From positions 1-64,000 of the forward strand of contig OY253655.1 of assembly GCA_958009055.1 (NCBI GenBank): a stretch of DNA of 64,000 nt. The letters are read 5' to 3'. Shown one piece after another: positions 55,520-64,000 of the stretch. The stretch's first letter is position 1, and each line of letters starts with the position of its first letter. Source of the DNA: Choricystis sp. odSpoLacu1. Taxonomy: Eukaryota; Chlorophyta; Trebouxiophyceae. The translations under genes were made by a program, and so were the position numbers. The notes under the pieces are model-generated. The model searched no databases, had not been told where the DNA came from, and worked only from the letters and a program-made list of their open reading frames with translations.

Positions 55520-56560
55520 TCACTTGACGCCTTTTCGAACCCCGCCCCCCGTCACCCACTGGGCGCCGTACGCGACTGCACTGACCCCAGTCGTTGCCAC
55601 CGTCGCCGCCGCCAACCCCTCCACCACCCCCGCGTCCGGCCAGCCGAGGCCTGGGGATGCCAGCGCTGCTGCCAGCGTCACAAACTGGAGGGCGGTGTTG
55701 AGCTTGGATATGAAAAGGGGGCGCACGGCAGGGGCGGGGGAGGTGGTGGTGGTCAAGGGTGGGGAAGGCAGTGGCTGCCTCTCGCTGGCTCCGCCTCCAC
55801 CACCACCAGCAGGCACACCGTCGCACGCTTTCAAACCTTCCTCACTCGCCACCAGCCTGAAAAAGTCGGGGCCGCCAGGCCACCTCCGCCCGACAGACAC
55901 CCAGCGCGCAGCCACCGCGCCCACCACCAGCCCCGCGTCCCGCACCACGACCGCGCCCGCCAGCCAGGCGGGGAGGATGCCTGCGGCTGAGCACCCCGCC
56001 ACGGCGGCGCAGGCAAAGGCTTTGTCGGCTAGTGGGTCTAAGTAAGTTCCTAGCACACTGACTCCCTCCCCTCCTCCTCGCCTCGCCAGGGCGCCATCCG
56101 CCCAGTCGCTGATCCCCGCTGCTGCGACCAAAGCTAAAGCAGGGGTCCAGTGGGCGTGTGAAATCAGCGTGTAGGCTGCGGGGGCGGCGGCCAGGCGCGC
56201 CGCGGAGACCGCGTTGGCAGCGGTCAGCGTGGAGGCGGCCGTCCACCCCGCGTCCGCCCAGGTGGTGGTGGTGGGTGGTGGTGGTGGTGATGGTGGTGGC
56301 GTCGCCACGGCGCGGTCTTCGTCGGTCAGCGGCGACGCGGCCCACACACGCGGCGGAAGCGGCCGTGCATCACCCGACCGAGACGGCGGCACTACAGCCG
56401 CCACAAACGACCTTTGCAGGTGCAGCAGCCAGTGTGGCGTGCCCGAAACAGGGCCAGCCGCTGTGGCCAGTGCGGCCAGCGGCGCCGCATGCCGCAGCGT
56501 CGGCCGCGCAGCGGCGGACGAGGCCGCGCGGGCCAGCTCCACCGCGGCGCGGCGAGACAT
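55520..56560 (-). CDS. Cardiolipin synthase, CDP-alcohol phosphatidyltransferase family, mitochondrial
   Basis: Single exon, 346 residues. An Arg/Ala-rich presequence and Pro/Thr linker precede a membrane domain with the CDP-alcohol motif D-x2-D-G-x2-A-R...G-x3-D-x3-D, seen as 'SDWADGALARR' and 'LGTYLDPLADKAFA'. 'ISKLNTALQF' is typical of eukaryotic cardiolipin synthases as opposed to PGP synthases. About five hydrophobic segments are visible. It joins phosphatidylglycerol and CDP-diacylglycerol in the inner mitochondrial membrane. Confidence 0.85.
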   Translation of the reverse strand: MSRRAAVELARAASSAAARPTLRHAAPLAALATAAGPVSGTPHWLLHLQRSFVAAVVPPSRSGDARPLPPRVWAASPLTDEDRAVATPPPSPPPPPTTTTWADAGWTAASTLTAANAVSAARLAAAPAAYTLISHAHWTPALALVAAAGISDWADGALARRGGGEGVSVLGTYLDPLADKAFACAAVAGCSAAGILPAWLAGAVVVRDAGLVVGAVAARWVSVGRRWPGGPDFFRLVASEEGLKACDGVPAGGGGGGASERQPLPSPPLTTTTSPAPAVRPLFISKLNTALQFVTLAAALASPGLGWPDAGVVEGLAAATVATTGVSAVAYGAQWVTGGGVRKGVK

Positions 56561-56661
56561 GGTGGTTTGAGGACGAGAGAGAGTGTGTGATTGTGCGCGG
56601 GGGGGAATGCGCCTTTCCCCCCGTCAAAAAAACAAAAACAAAACTGCGCTTTTAACCTCTT

Positions 56662-57963
56662 CTACACTCGCCGCCGCCGCGACCGCGGCGCGCGCGGCAC
56701 ACCCGGCGCCCACCACTCCCCGCCCACCACGCCCCGCGTCACTCGCCCATACTTGTGGGCCAGGCTGTGCCAGCCCAAAGAGCGCAACGCCGCCTGAAAA
56801 TAAGGAGGCAGCCCTGCTCGTGCGGTGGCGGTGCCAACACCGTTGCGCCGCACGCTAAGGACGGCGCAGTGCAGCAGCAGCGCGCCGGAGGGGCGAGGCG
56901 CCCCTGCCGCCTCCAGGGCAGCGTCCAAAGCCCTCCCTCTCGGCGACCGGTTCACGCCGTATCGATCGTCGCCCGCGACCGGGGCGCCGAGCGTGCCTGC
57001 CGCGACTTTTCGAATCTGGTGCTTGCGCCCTGTGATCGGGCGCACCACCAGCAGAGCCCACCCGGATCTGACGGCCAGCGCGCGCCATTCTGTGATAGCG
57101 CGCGGGGGGGCGGGCGGTGGAGGCGCGGTGCCCGAGGCGGCGCGCGCAGACGCGACGGCCTTTAAAGCCGCGCCGCCAGCCGTGGGTGTGAGCGGCAGAG
57201 GCCCATCCACCACGCCACGCGAGCCAGGGACCAGGGGCAGGCCATACGTGGCGCCATCCACCAGGGCGAGGTAGGTTTTTGTCACAGACGCGTTGACCGT
57301 GGCAACGGTCGACTCTCTGCGCCTCCCTTCCTCCCCCGCCACCCCCGCCGCTGGCGCCGCCAGCGCAGCGCTCAACCAGGCCGCCCCACCCGCATGCCGC
57401 GCCACCGCAATGGCGCCCGACACTCCCACATCCAACCTGTGCACCAGGCGGGCTCCAGGGGAGGCGGCTGCAGCCGCCGCGTCCAGCGCGGGCGCAGACG
57501 GAGGGCCCCCGCTCTGCGTGTGCTCCCCCGCTTTCTTGGCCACCACCCAAAAGTCGGGCGTCGTGGCCAGGATGCGGCAGGGCCAGGCGGCCGCCAGGGC
57601 GGCGGACGCGGGGGACAGGGAGGGCGGGGTGGAGGGTGGAGAGGGCGCCGCCAGCAGAGCCGACGCCGGCACCGCGAGCGCCGCGCCGGGCGGCACCACC
57701 CCGCCCGCACTCACGCGGCGGGGAGGGGCTCCACTCTCCGCCGGCACCAGCCGCACCGCCCGCCGTCGAAACAGGCTGGACCGCAAGCCGAGCGCCAGCG
57801 GGGATCGTGCCCGCAGCCACGCCGCGGCCGTGGTGGCGGTGTGGGGCGGCACAGTCGGCGTGACCGTCGCGAGGGAAGGGTGTGGGGGCGGCGGTGGTAG
57901 TTGTGGCGCCGCCACCGCTGCAGCGCCGCGCGGCAGCAGGCGCCAGGCCGCCCGGCGCGGCAT
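56662..57963 (-). CDS. RluA-family RNA pseudouridine synthase, organellar
   Basis: Single exon, 433 residues from ATG 57963, chosen because it begins a transit-like peptide ([20 protein letters not shown]). Catalytic motif '[19 protein letters not shown]' carries the Asp. '[13 protein letters not shown]', '[10 protein letters not shown]', '[19 protein letters not shown]' and 'PVAGDDRYG' are standard RluA blocks. It isomerises uridine in rRNA, tRNA or organellar RNA. The target cannot be inferred. Confidence 0.88.
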   Translation of the reverse strand: MPRRAAWRLLPRGAAAVAAPQLPPPPPHPSLATVTPTVPPHTATTAAAWLRARSPLALGLRSSLFRRRAVRLVPAESGAPPRRVSAGGVVPPGAALAVPASALLAAPSPPSTPPSLSPASAALAAAWPCRILATTPDFWVVAKKAGEHTQSGGPPSAPALDAAAAAASPGARLVHRLDVGVSGAIAVARHAGGAAWLSAALAAPAAGVAGEEGRRRESTVATVNASVTKTYLALVDGATYGLPLVPGSRGVVDGPLPLTPTAGGAALKAVASARAASGTAPPPPAPPRAITEWRALAVRSGWALLVVRPITGRKHQIRKVAAGTLGAPVAGDDRYGVNRSPRGRALDAALEAAGAPRPSGALLLHCAVLSVRRNGVGTATARAGLPPYFQAALRSLGWHSLAHKYGRVTRGVVGGEWWAPGVPRAPRSRRRRV

Positions 57964-58101
57964 GCCGGTGTTGCAAGTGGTTTTGGGGGGAGGTTGTGCG
58001 GAGGTCAAAAACGCTCGCTCGCTCACTACGTCGTTTTTTTCGCGAGAGACAACCGTCCCTCTCGCGCCCCCTCCCTCCTTCCTCTCTCCTTCTCCACCCA
58101 C

Positions 58102-59142
58102 ATGCGCGCTCCCTGCGGCGCTCCCCGCCGCGTCGTCGGCACCGGCCGCGTCGCCCCGGCCCGGGTGGCGGCCCCGCTGCAAGCGCGCCGCGTGACGACT
58201 GCCGCGGCAAAGGGTGAGTCATTTTGGTTTGGTTTCAAGGCCCCTGTGGGCTACGCACGCTGGTCGCGCCCACCCATTCGACGCATGAGTGCGCAATGCG
58301 CGTTCGTGGAGGGACTGACGGGGACAAGTGTGGAGGGCGTGGAGGCCACGGCACCCGCGCCGCCTCTTGCCGCCGTGTCGGCTGGAGGGGGGCCGCCCCA
58401 AGAGACTCGCGCCCCCACCCACTCACCCTCCCCTCCCTCTCCACCTCCTTCAGTATCCGGCTACATCAAGCTGGCCCTGCCCGCCGGCAAGGCCAACCCC
58501 GCCCCCCCCGTCGGCCCGGCGCTGGGTGCCAAGGTGCGTGGAGAGGAGGAAAAGCGCGGTCGGGCGGGCTCTGTGCTTGCGTGGCGCCTCGGGTGCCCCG
58601 CATTGGGGATGTGGCAGAGGTTGCTCACACGCCTGCGTCAACTGGGTGGGGAGGATGCACAGGCGGGGCGGGGGCAGAGGGCGCGGCGGGGCACAGATTT
58701 TTCTCCGCCGGCGGCCCCCAAAACCGAAAAAAAAAAAAAAAAAAAAACACCTCCCCTCTCACCTCCCACACCCCACCCCTCCGACCTCCACCCCCCACCA
58801 AACCCACAGGGCGTCAACATCATGGACTTCTGCAAGCAGTACAACGCCGCCACCGCGAACAAGACGGGCACGATCATCCCTGTTGAGATCACGGTCTACG
58901 AAGACCGCTCCTTCACCTTCATCCTGAAAACGCCGCCCGCCTCTGTGCTGCTGGCCAAGGCGGCCGGCATTGAGAAAGGTTCTGGCAACCCCAAAGAGAT
59001 TGTGGGCAAAGTGACGCGCGCGCAGTTGCAGGAGATAGCCAACATCAAGCTGCCTGATCTCAACGCGACGGGTGTCGAGCCCGCCATGCGCATCATTGAG
59101 GGGACGGCCAAGAACATGGGCATCGAGGTGGTGGAGGCGTGA
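58102..59142 (+). CDS. RPL11: Plastid ribosomal protein L11 (uL11c)
   Basis: Exons 58102-58213, 58454-58533 and 58810-59142 give 174 residues. An Arg/Ala transit peptide is followed by the full L11 fold: '[20 protein letters not shown]', '[18 protein letters not shown]', '[20 protein letters not shown]', '[17 protein letters not shown]' and '[15 protein letters not shown]'. L11 forms the GTPase-associated centre of the 70S-type large subunit. Nuclear encoding matches the green lineage. Confidence 0.94.
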   Translation: MRAPCGAPRRVVGTGRVAPARVAAPLQARRVTTAAAKGESFWFGFKAPVGYARWSRPPIRRMSAQCAFVEGLTGTSVEGVEATAPAPPLAAVSAGGGPPQETRAPTHSPSPPSPPPSVSGYIKLALPAGKANPAPPVGPALGAKVRGEEEKRGRAGSVLAWRLGCPALGMWQRLLTRLRQLGGEDAQAGRGQRARRGTDFSPPAAPKTEKKKKKKTPPLSPPTPHPSDLHPPPNPQGVNIMDFCKQYNAATANKTGTIIPVEITVYEDRSFTFILKTPPASVLLAKAAGIEKGSGNPKEIVGKVTRAQLQEIANIKLPDLNATGVEPAMRIIEGTAKNMGIEVVEA

Positions 59143-59331
59143 GAGGTTGGGGAGAGTGGTTTTCTTTTGTGGGGGTGGCAAAGACTGTTTTTTTTTTCTT
59201 CATTTGGCGTCCCCCTTCCTTTTGTGATTGTCAACTTTTTTTGTTTCTGCATTTTTTGTGTTTGTGCGGAAAAAGAAAAAGAGCAGAGAGGTCGGTGGTT
59301 TGCAGAAGGCAAGGAAGCAAGAAAAAACGCC

Positions 59332-59884
59332 TCACCGCATTTCGGCCGTGGCAAACGTGCCCCCCGGGAAGCGGCACCCTTGGAGCGCGGAGAACCAGTA
59401 GGCGCACGACTCCATGTCGCCAGACTGGTCCAGCATGCACTGGGAGAAGGCGAGGGCTGGATGGGGTGTGTGTGCGGAGGGTGTCGGTCAGCGCGCCGCA
59501 TGGGGGGTGTGCGGAGGGTGTCGGTCAGCGCGCCGCACATCAACACAAGGCAGCCCCAGCCACCCCCCCAAACCCCCTGCCCCTCCCACCTTTCTTGCGG
59601 CAGGGGTCGGCGTCGTCCGCCGCCACCGCGCCCGCGGCGGCGACCGCGTCGGCGGGAGGGGGGTGGCGCGACCCCAGGACAGCGTCGACCGCGCGGTGAG
59701 CGAGAGCGCTGCCCGTGCCCAGCGCCATCCCTGACGCGACCATGCCTCCCAGCCCCTGGCCCATCGAGGGACGCTGTTGCGCGGGCGGCGGCGCGGGCGC
59801 GCGGGGGGCGGGGGGCGGCGCGGGCGACCGGGCGCGCGGAGGGGGGGAGCGGGAGCGGCCGCCGCCACCACCACGGCGAGGCAT
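59332..59884 (-). CDS. CHCHD2/CHCHD10-like twin Cx9C mitochondrial protein
   Basis: Exons 59884-59590 and 59456-59332 give 139 residues. An Arg/Ser/Pro-rich N-terminus and a Gly-Met hydrophobic segment ('MGQGLGGMVASGMALGTGSA') precede the CHCH domain. Cysteines are spaced C-x9-C-x10-C-x9-C ('DPCRKKALAFSQC', 'CMLDQSGDMESC', 'CAYWFSALQGC'); C-x10-C in the middle is also seen in plant members. It is imported by the Mia40 pathway into the intermembrane space and linked to respiratory function and MICOS. The intron carries a 37-base tandem duplication (59471-59544). Confidence 0.85.
59471..59544. repeat. 37-bp tandem duplication inside an intron
   Basis: Two near-identical units beginning TGTGCGGAGGGTGTCGGTCA at 59471 and 59508 lie in the intron of the CHCHD2-like gene. 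It is a small local duplication without effect on the splice sites. Confidence 0.75.
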
Positions 59885-60407
59885 GGTACTAGGGTGTCGT
59901 GTGTGTGTGCGTGTGTGGGCGGGAGAGGCGGGCTGTGTCGCGCACGCGACACAGAGAGGCGCGAGAGAGGCGAATGGAGTCAACGCGGACGAAGTGAAGA
60001 GTGACCACTCTCGCGAAAAAAAAAAAGGTGTGCTTGTGTGTCCCGTTCCTGCGCCCCGCCGCCCCCCGCCATGCACGCCCCGCCTGTGGCGCGGCTTGCA
60101 CCATGCTGGGCGTGCTGGGGAGAGAGCGAGCGTGGCGGCGGGGGCGGCGCTCCGCGCGCCAATTTCGTGCTCGCGCCGCCGCTGCGTTTCTTTTCGCTCC
60201 CGCCGACCGCGACGCCGCCTCGGCGCGGCGGCGCCCGCTGCGCAGAGGAGGGTGTGCGCCGGCGCTGCGCAAAGGGGTGGATGTGGGCCCAGGGCGCGGT
60301 GTGCACAGGCGGAGGGCATCACGCGCACACGCAGTGGGATGACGCGCGGCCGACACCCTACCTCACCTCTTTGTCCCCACAGGCCGCCACCACCACACCC
60401 AAACCAC
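59885..60407. promoter_or_regulatory. Divergent promoter, CHCHD2-like / ATP synthase epsilon
   Basis: 523 bases between two genes for mitochondrial proteins. An A12 run lies at 60016-60027. A strong acceptor-like TTGTCCCCACAG ends at 60382, 25 bases before the ATG at 60408, suggesting a 5' UTR intron for the epsilon gene. No coding sequence is supported. Confidence 0.4.
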
Positions 60408-60641
60408 ATGTCCTCCAACGCCGCCGCGTCCGCCTACTGGCGCGTCGCGGGCATGACTTACTTGAAGTACGCTGAGCTGGCGAGTGCCCATGTGCGCGCG
60501 TCGCTCAAGCCGGAGCCGCGCGCCGTGGCCAAGGCGCGGGAGGCGGTCTACTTCCGGTCTGCCGTCTGGGAGGAGGGCAAGCCCAAGGCGCAAGTCATCA
60601 CCGAATTGACGGAAGAGGGGCAGGGAGGAAAGGCAGCGTAG
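60408..60641 (+). CDS. Mitochondrial ATP synthase subunit epsilon
   Basis: Single exon, 77 residues, the usual size. 'SAYWRVAGMTYLKYAELASA' is the family signature, followed by 'VRASLKPEPRA' and 'VYFRSAVWEEGKPK'. This small subunit lies in the central stalk foot of F1. No cleavable presequence is present, as in most homologues. It shares a divergent promoter with another mitochondrial gene. Confidence 0.92.
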   Translation: MSSNAAASAYWRVAGMTYLKYAELASAHVRASLKPEPRAVAKAREAVYFRSAVWEEGKPKAQVITELTEEGQGGKAA

Positions 60642-61021
60642 CAGCGTGGGTTCAACGAAAAACTGTGTTTCTCTTTCTGGTGTGTAAAACAAAGGCGGGC
60701 TACGTCCGTTTTTTTCGAAGCGCACATGTTCTCTCTTCTCCAAAAAGCTACAAAGAAACGCACACACACAACACGGTTCGTGTGTGTGGGTGCAAGAAAG
60801 AAAAAAGTCTGCACCAAAAGGCACCAAAAGGTGAAGCGCGCGAAGAACAAGAAACAAAACACACAAAGAAGGGCGGATAACGTCCCACCGCCGCCCGCCA
60901 CCGCCCGCTTTGTGGGAGTGTGCAAGCACAGTGCACAGACAAAGCAGGGATGGCGCACGGGGGTGTGATGCGTCCCTCCCAAAAACAGAAAAAAAAAAAC
61001 AAAAAGAATCTAACCACTCTC
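60642..61021. other. Convergent intergenic region
   Basis: 3' ends of ATP synthase epsilon and the PP2C gene. AT-richer than average with GTGTGTGG and A runs; a GCACCAAAAGG repeat occurs at 60814-60833. No gene is seen. Confidence 0.5.
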
Positions 61022-62932
61022 TCACGCCGCTGGCGGCCGTGGCGGCCGCGACCGCACGCTGCCCGTGCCGTCACCGCCATCAGCGCTGCCGCCGACGCCG
61101 CCATCCCCACTGCCGCACGCGGAGTAGAAGGCGCCCGCCGATCCAGAGGCGGTGACCACAGGCGGCGTCGGCGCGGCCGCGGCCACAGCGGACACGGGTT
61201 CACACGCGGGCTCGCACGCCGCCAGCGCGTGCGACAGCGCGGTCAGGGAGCCGCGGGACAGGGATCGTCCCACGGAGCGGAAGGCGGGGGGGGCGGAGGA
61301 CCCGCCGGCAGCTGCTGCGGCTGCGGCGGCGGCGGCGGCGGCCGCTGCCGCTGCGCGGCGGGCGGGCGGATCCGGCCCAAAACACACCACCATGGCGGTC
61401 ACATTGTCGGCCGCGTGCAGGGCCAACGCAGCCCGCACCAGGGACGAGGCAGCGGCGGCGGGGTCGTTGGTGGCGACGAGGGAGGCACGCGCGAGCTCAA
61501 CGGCGCGCGACGACGACAGCACGTCCCACAACCCGTCGCACGCCACCACCAGGAACTCGTCGTCAGGGGGGGTGAGAGGGGCGACCGCCACGTCCGGGGT
61601 GGCGGTGAGGGGGCCGCCCAGGCGGCCGTCCGCGCCGACCGCTTTTAACCCATCCGTCGAAAAGTTGCCGATCGCGCGCGCCACCCCCAGCGACGCGTTC
61701 AAAAAGCCGTCCGGGCAGACGGCGCCTCCTGCAGCGACAATGCGAGCCGATTCGGATGCAGACGCGGGCTTGTGGTCGGTGGACAGGGGGACGGCCCGCC
61801 CGCGGCGGCAGAGGACGGCGCGCGAGTCGCCCGCGTTGGCGACAACCAGGGTGTGTCCCACGACGAGGGCCGCCAAAGCAGTGGTGCCAGCATCCGGCAC
61901 AGCCCGCTCACTGACGACGCGCCTGTAAAACTCGTGGTCCAGGTCGTCAAACGCGGCGGCCAGGGCGGCGGCGGGGGCGCCGGCGGAGAGTTCGGGCCGC
62001 GCGATGACGAGGTCGAGCAGTCGATCCGCTGCATACACGGCGGCTCCCGGGCCGCCGTGGCCGTCGAACACGCCAAAGAAGGCGAGGCCGGGGGCGATGG
62101 GAGGGAGGGGAGTGGTGGGTGGGGTGGTGGTGGCGGCGGTGGCGGCCGCGCGGCACGCGGCAGCCGCCCCCACGCCGCACCCGGCGCAGTGCTCCACGCC
62201 GTAGTGGGCGCACACGTCAGCGACGCCGATGTGGGCGTCCTCCATGGCGGCGCGGCCACCTGAAGAGGGGTGGAGGGGAAGGAAGAGGTTTCGAGTGGAA
62301 ACAGGGCCTGCCGGCGGTCGAAGCGACTCTCACCTCTCCCCCCCCACACACACACACACTCCCTTACCTCTGGACGAGGCCGACCCCCACCGCACAGCCA
62401 GGCGGGTCAGGGGGGGCGGCGTCTGGGACGCGGCGTCGGCGGCGGGCGAGGCGGGCTGGGAGGGAGGAGGCGTTTTTTTTTGTCAGGGTGACGTTTCCTT
62501 TTTCGGGGCGGGTGGATTGTCACGGCCGGTCGCGTCCCGTGTGGCCTTGTCCAACTCTTGCGTCCACATTCTGTGGTCGTCTAGCCCAAACGCCGACCAC
62601 TCGGGTGGCGAGCATGCAAATGCAAGGCCGACGGTGAGCGGGGCAGCAAAGAATGGCTCGCGCGACGGGGCCCGCACCGCTGGCGTCCGTGTGTTGTCGT
62701 AAGCGCGGTGCGGTGCACTCCCCCCTCTCCCCCCTCCCGACCCTCCCACTCTCACCCCCCCCCCGTCTCCACCGACACGGCACCAGCCACTGCAGTCACG
62801 CACTGTCGGCCTCCCGGTGAGCAGGGGTGTGTGACAGCAGAGCCAGGCGGCGCGACACACACGCAAGCACTCCTGGGTGTGTTGTCCTCGCACTCCTCTT
62901 ACCTCGCGCGCTGCTGGCGCCACAGCATGCAT
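61022..62932 (-). CDS. PP2C-family protein phosphatase
   Basis: Main exon 62259-61022, preceded by exon 62455-62368 and, tentatively, a 30-base first exon 62932-62903 ending in a GTAAGA donor (451 residues in phase). Catalytic core: 'LAVRWGSASSRGGRAAMEDA', 'FFGVFDGHGG', 'TALAALVVGHTLVVANAGDS', 'LSTDHKP', 'DDEFLVVACDGLWDVLS' and 'ADNVTAMVV'; all metal-binding Asp are present. It removes phosphate from Ser/Thr with Mn/Mg. A run of seventeen Ala near residue 350 and an Ala/Gly-rich tail follow. The first exon and thus the N-terminus are uncertain. Confidence 0.85.
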
Positions 62933-63233
62933 GACGGACGGCGTCAGGCTACAACGACCGCCATGCGGCGGGGCAGGGGCGTGGTCGTGGGGAGGCACGG
63001 TTGGCAATTGAGTGTGAAGAACGCCAAAAACGAAGAGCAAAGTGTTGGGTCGCCCATTCATCGCTTTTCTTTCCTCTCGCGCGACGCGGGGCTAGTGCGT
63101 GCTTGCCACGCACGCCGACTGGGGACCCCACGCAGCCCCTGTGATGGTCTAGCCCCCCCTCCGTGAAACAGAGGGCGGCCCAAGGGTTTTTTTGGTGCTC
63201 CGCAGTCGACCCCCCGACCTTCCCTCTCCCCCA
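62933..63233. promoter_or_regulatory. Divergent intergenic region
   Basis: Between the PP2C gene and the partial gene at 63234, about 300 bases with both likely promoters. It contains GGGTCGCCC and several GC-rich blocks. No element is recognised. Confidence 0.35.
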
Positions 63234-64000
63234 ATGTCCACCACCGCCGCCATCACCGCCCTCGTGGACGCCGCCCTGGGCGAGACGGGTGAAGGTGGTC
63301 CACCCCAGCCGACCGCCCGCCGAGCCGCGTCGGCGGCCGCGCTTCGGTCTGCCGCGTTCAGTGCTCTCTTGACGACGCGCCCTTGCGACAACGACGACGC
63401 AGACACCTGGACGCACAACGCGTTAAACGCATGTACCCACGCCCTGCGCCAGGCGGGGCGGGGCGGGGACGCGGACGAGCTGGGCGAGGCGGCAGCGGTG
63501 TTGCCGCCGGGAGTGCTGCGCGTGTTGTTGGCGCTCGCGCGGCCGCCACCGCCGCCGCGGTCTGACACCATCACGTCCCACCCCATCGTCACGCCCTTGA
63601 CACCGGGGCCGGCGTTAGGGGGCGGTGGCGTGCCGCCACCGCGCGTGCCCACCCACCACCCACCCCTCACGCCGCGGTCGCCACCGCCGCCGCCCGTGGT
63701 GGTGCCACCGTTGGGCGCGCTGACGCTGCATGACGATGGAGGCAAAGAGGGTGTACACAACGACGCGTCTCCACCACCCTCCCGCCCGTCCCGCGCACGC
63801 AGGCGACTCGCGCCGCCGCCACCGCTCGCGCCACACGCCCCACCCCCTCCTTCCGACGCCCACGCCGCCATCGCGGACGCGGGGGCCCGCGCACTTGCCG
63901 GGTCTCGTGACGCCATGGCCACCCTGGACGCGTGGGGTGGGCCGCTGGCGCGGCGGCTGGCAGCCGCCTCCCGCGCGCGCTCCGCGCTCGCCGGGTGGTG
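63234..64000 (+). CDS. Partial gene running off the right edge, unknown function
   Basis: From ATG 63234 the frame stays open to the window end (255 residues so far). The first ~100 residues look globular and helical ('MSTTAAITALVDAALGE', 'TWTHNALNACTHALRQAG', 'VLPPGVLRVLLALARP'). A Pro-rich linker follows (~104-205), then another helical segment ('DAHAAIADAGARALAGSRDA'). No stop in 767 bases of GC-rich sequence is weak evidence by itself, but the composition change between segments and clean ATG context support a real gene. The family is not recognised and the 3' end is missing. Confidence 0.55.
   Translation, partial: MSTTAAITALVDAALGETGEGGPPQPTARRAASAAALRSAAFSALLTTRPCDNDDADTWTHNALNACTHALRQAGRGGDADELGEAAAVLPPGVLRVLLALARPPPPPRSDTITSHPIVTPLTPGPALGGGGVPPPRVPTHHPPLTPRSPPPPPVVVPPLGALTLHDDGGKEGVHNDASPPPSRPSRARRRLAPPPPLAPHAPPPPSDAHAAIADAGARALAGSRDAMATLDAWGGPLARRLAAASRARSALAGW

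Overview
This window is the left end of a eukaryotic nuclear chromosome. It opens with about 230 bases of CCCTAA (TTAGGG-type) telomere repeat, then degenerate telomere variants, then a GC-rich, gene-dense arm. I can model 36 protein-coding genes (35 complete, one running off the right edge) plus one doubtful exon. Introns are few and short, almost all GTGAGT...CAG, with a G-rich 5' half and a C-rich 3' half. I see no rRNA, tRNA, CRISPR array, transposase or viral gene.

The organism is most likely a unicellular green alga. Plastid proteins (glutamine synthetase, indole-glycerol-phosphate synthase, rhodanese, ribosomal protein L11) begin with Ala/Arg-rich transit peptides and no hydrophobic signal peptide, as expected for a primary plastid. 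Ribosomal protein L11 of the plastid is nuclear here, whereas red-lineage plastids usually keep it. The exact genus cannot be read from the sequence.

Layout. 1-566: telomere and subtelomere. 0.5-4 kb: a head-to-head pair of related secreted proteins sharing an unfamiliar beta-solenoid-like repeat. 4.5-11.3 kb: a five-exon, 1,999-residue gene that joins a secreted GH9 cellulase domain, a membrane span, ankyrin repeats and a cellulose-synthase-like GT2 domain. This is the most striking object in the window. 11.9-18.1 kb: a head-to-head pair of DEG-type proteins, one with an intact catalytic triad and one with two degenerate protease domains. 18.3-64 kb: mostly housekeeping genes, largely arranged as alternating divergent and convergent neighbours: COX5B, rhodanese, CPP1-like, proteasome beta2, IGPS, a BAG6-like protein, a hydrolase, methyltransferases, a Nudix-eIF2B fusion, a PH-domain protein, a zinc finger, GS2, an Exo84-like protein, an MDR dehydrogenase, coatomer zeta, a DAR GTPase, mS23-like, a GH99-like protein, a TlyA-like rRNA methyltransferase, cardiolipin synthase, an RluA-type pseudouridine synthase, plastid L11, a CHCHD2-like protein, ATP synthase epsilon and a PP2C phosphatase.

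Six genes show seven reading-frame breaks, all of the same sign (one surplus base), and six of the seven lie in C or G runs where dropping one base restores the frame. This looks like a systematic sequencing or assembly effect, but it should be checked. One gene (35.5-38.6 kb) also carries a 420-bp direct plus inverted rearrangement that keeps its frame open.
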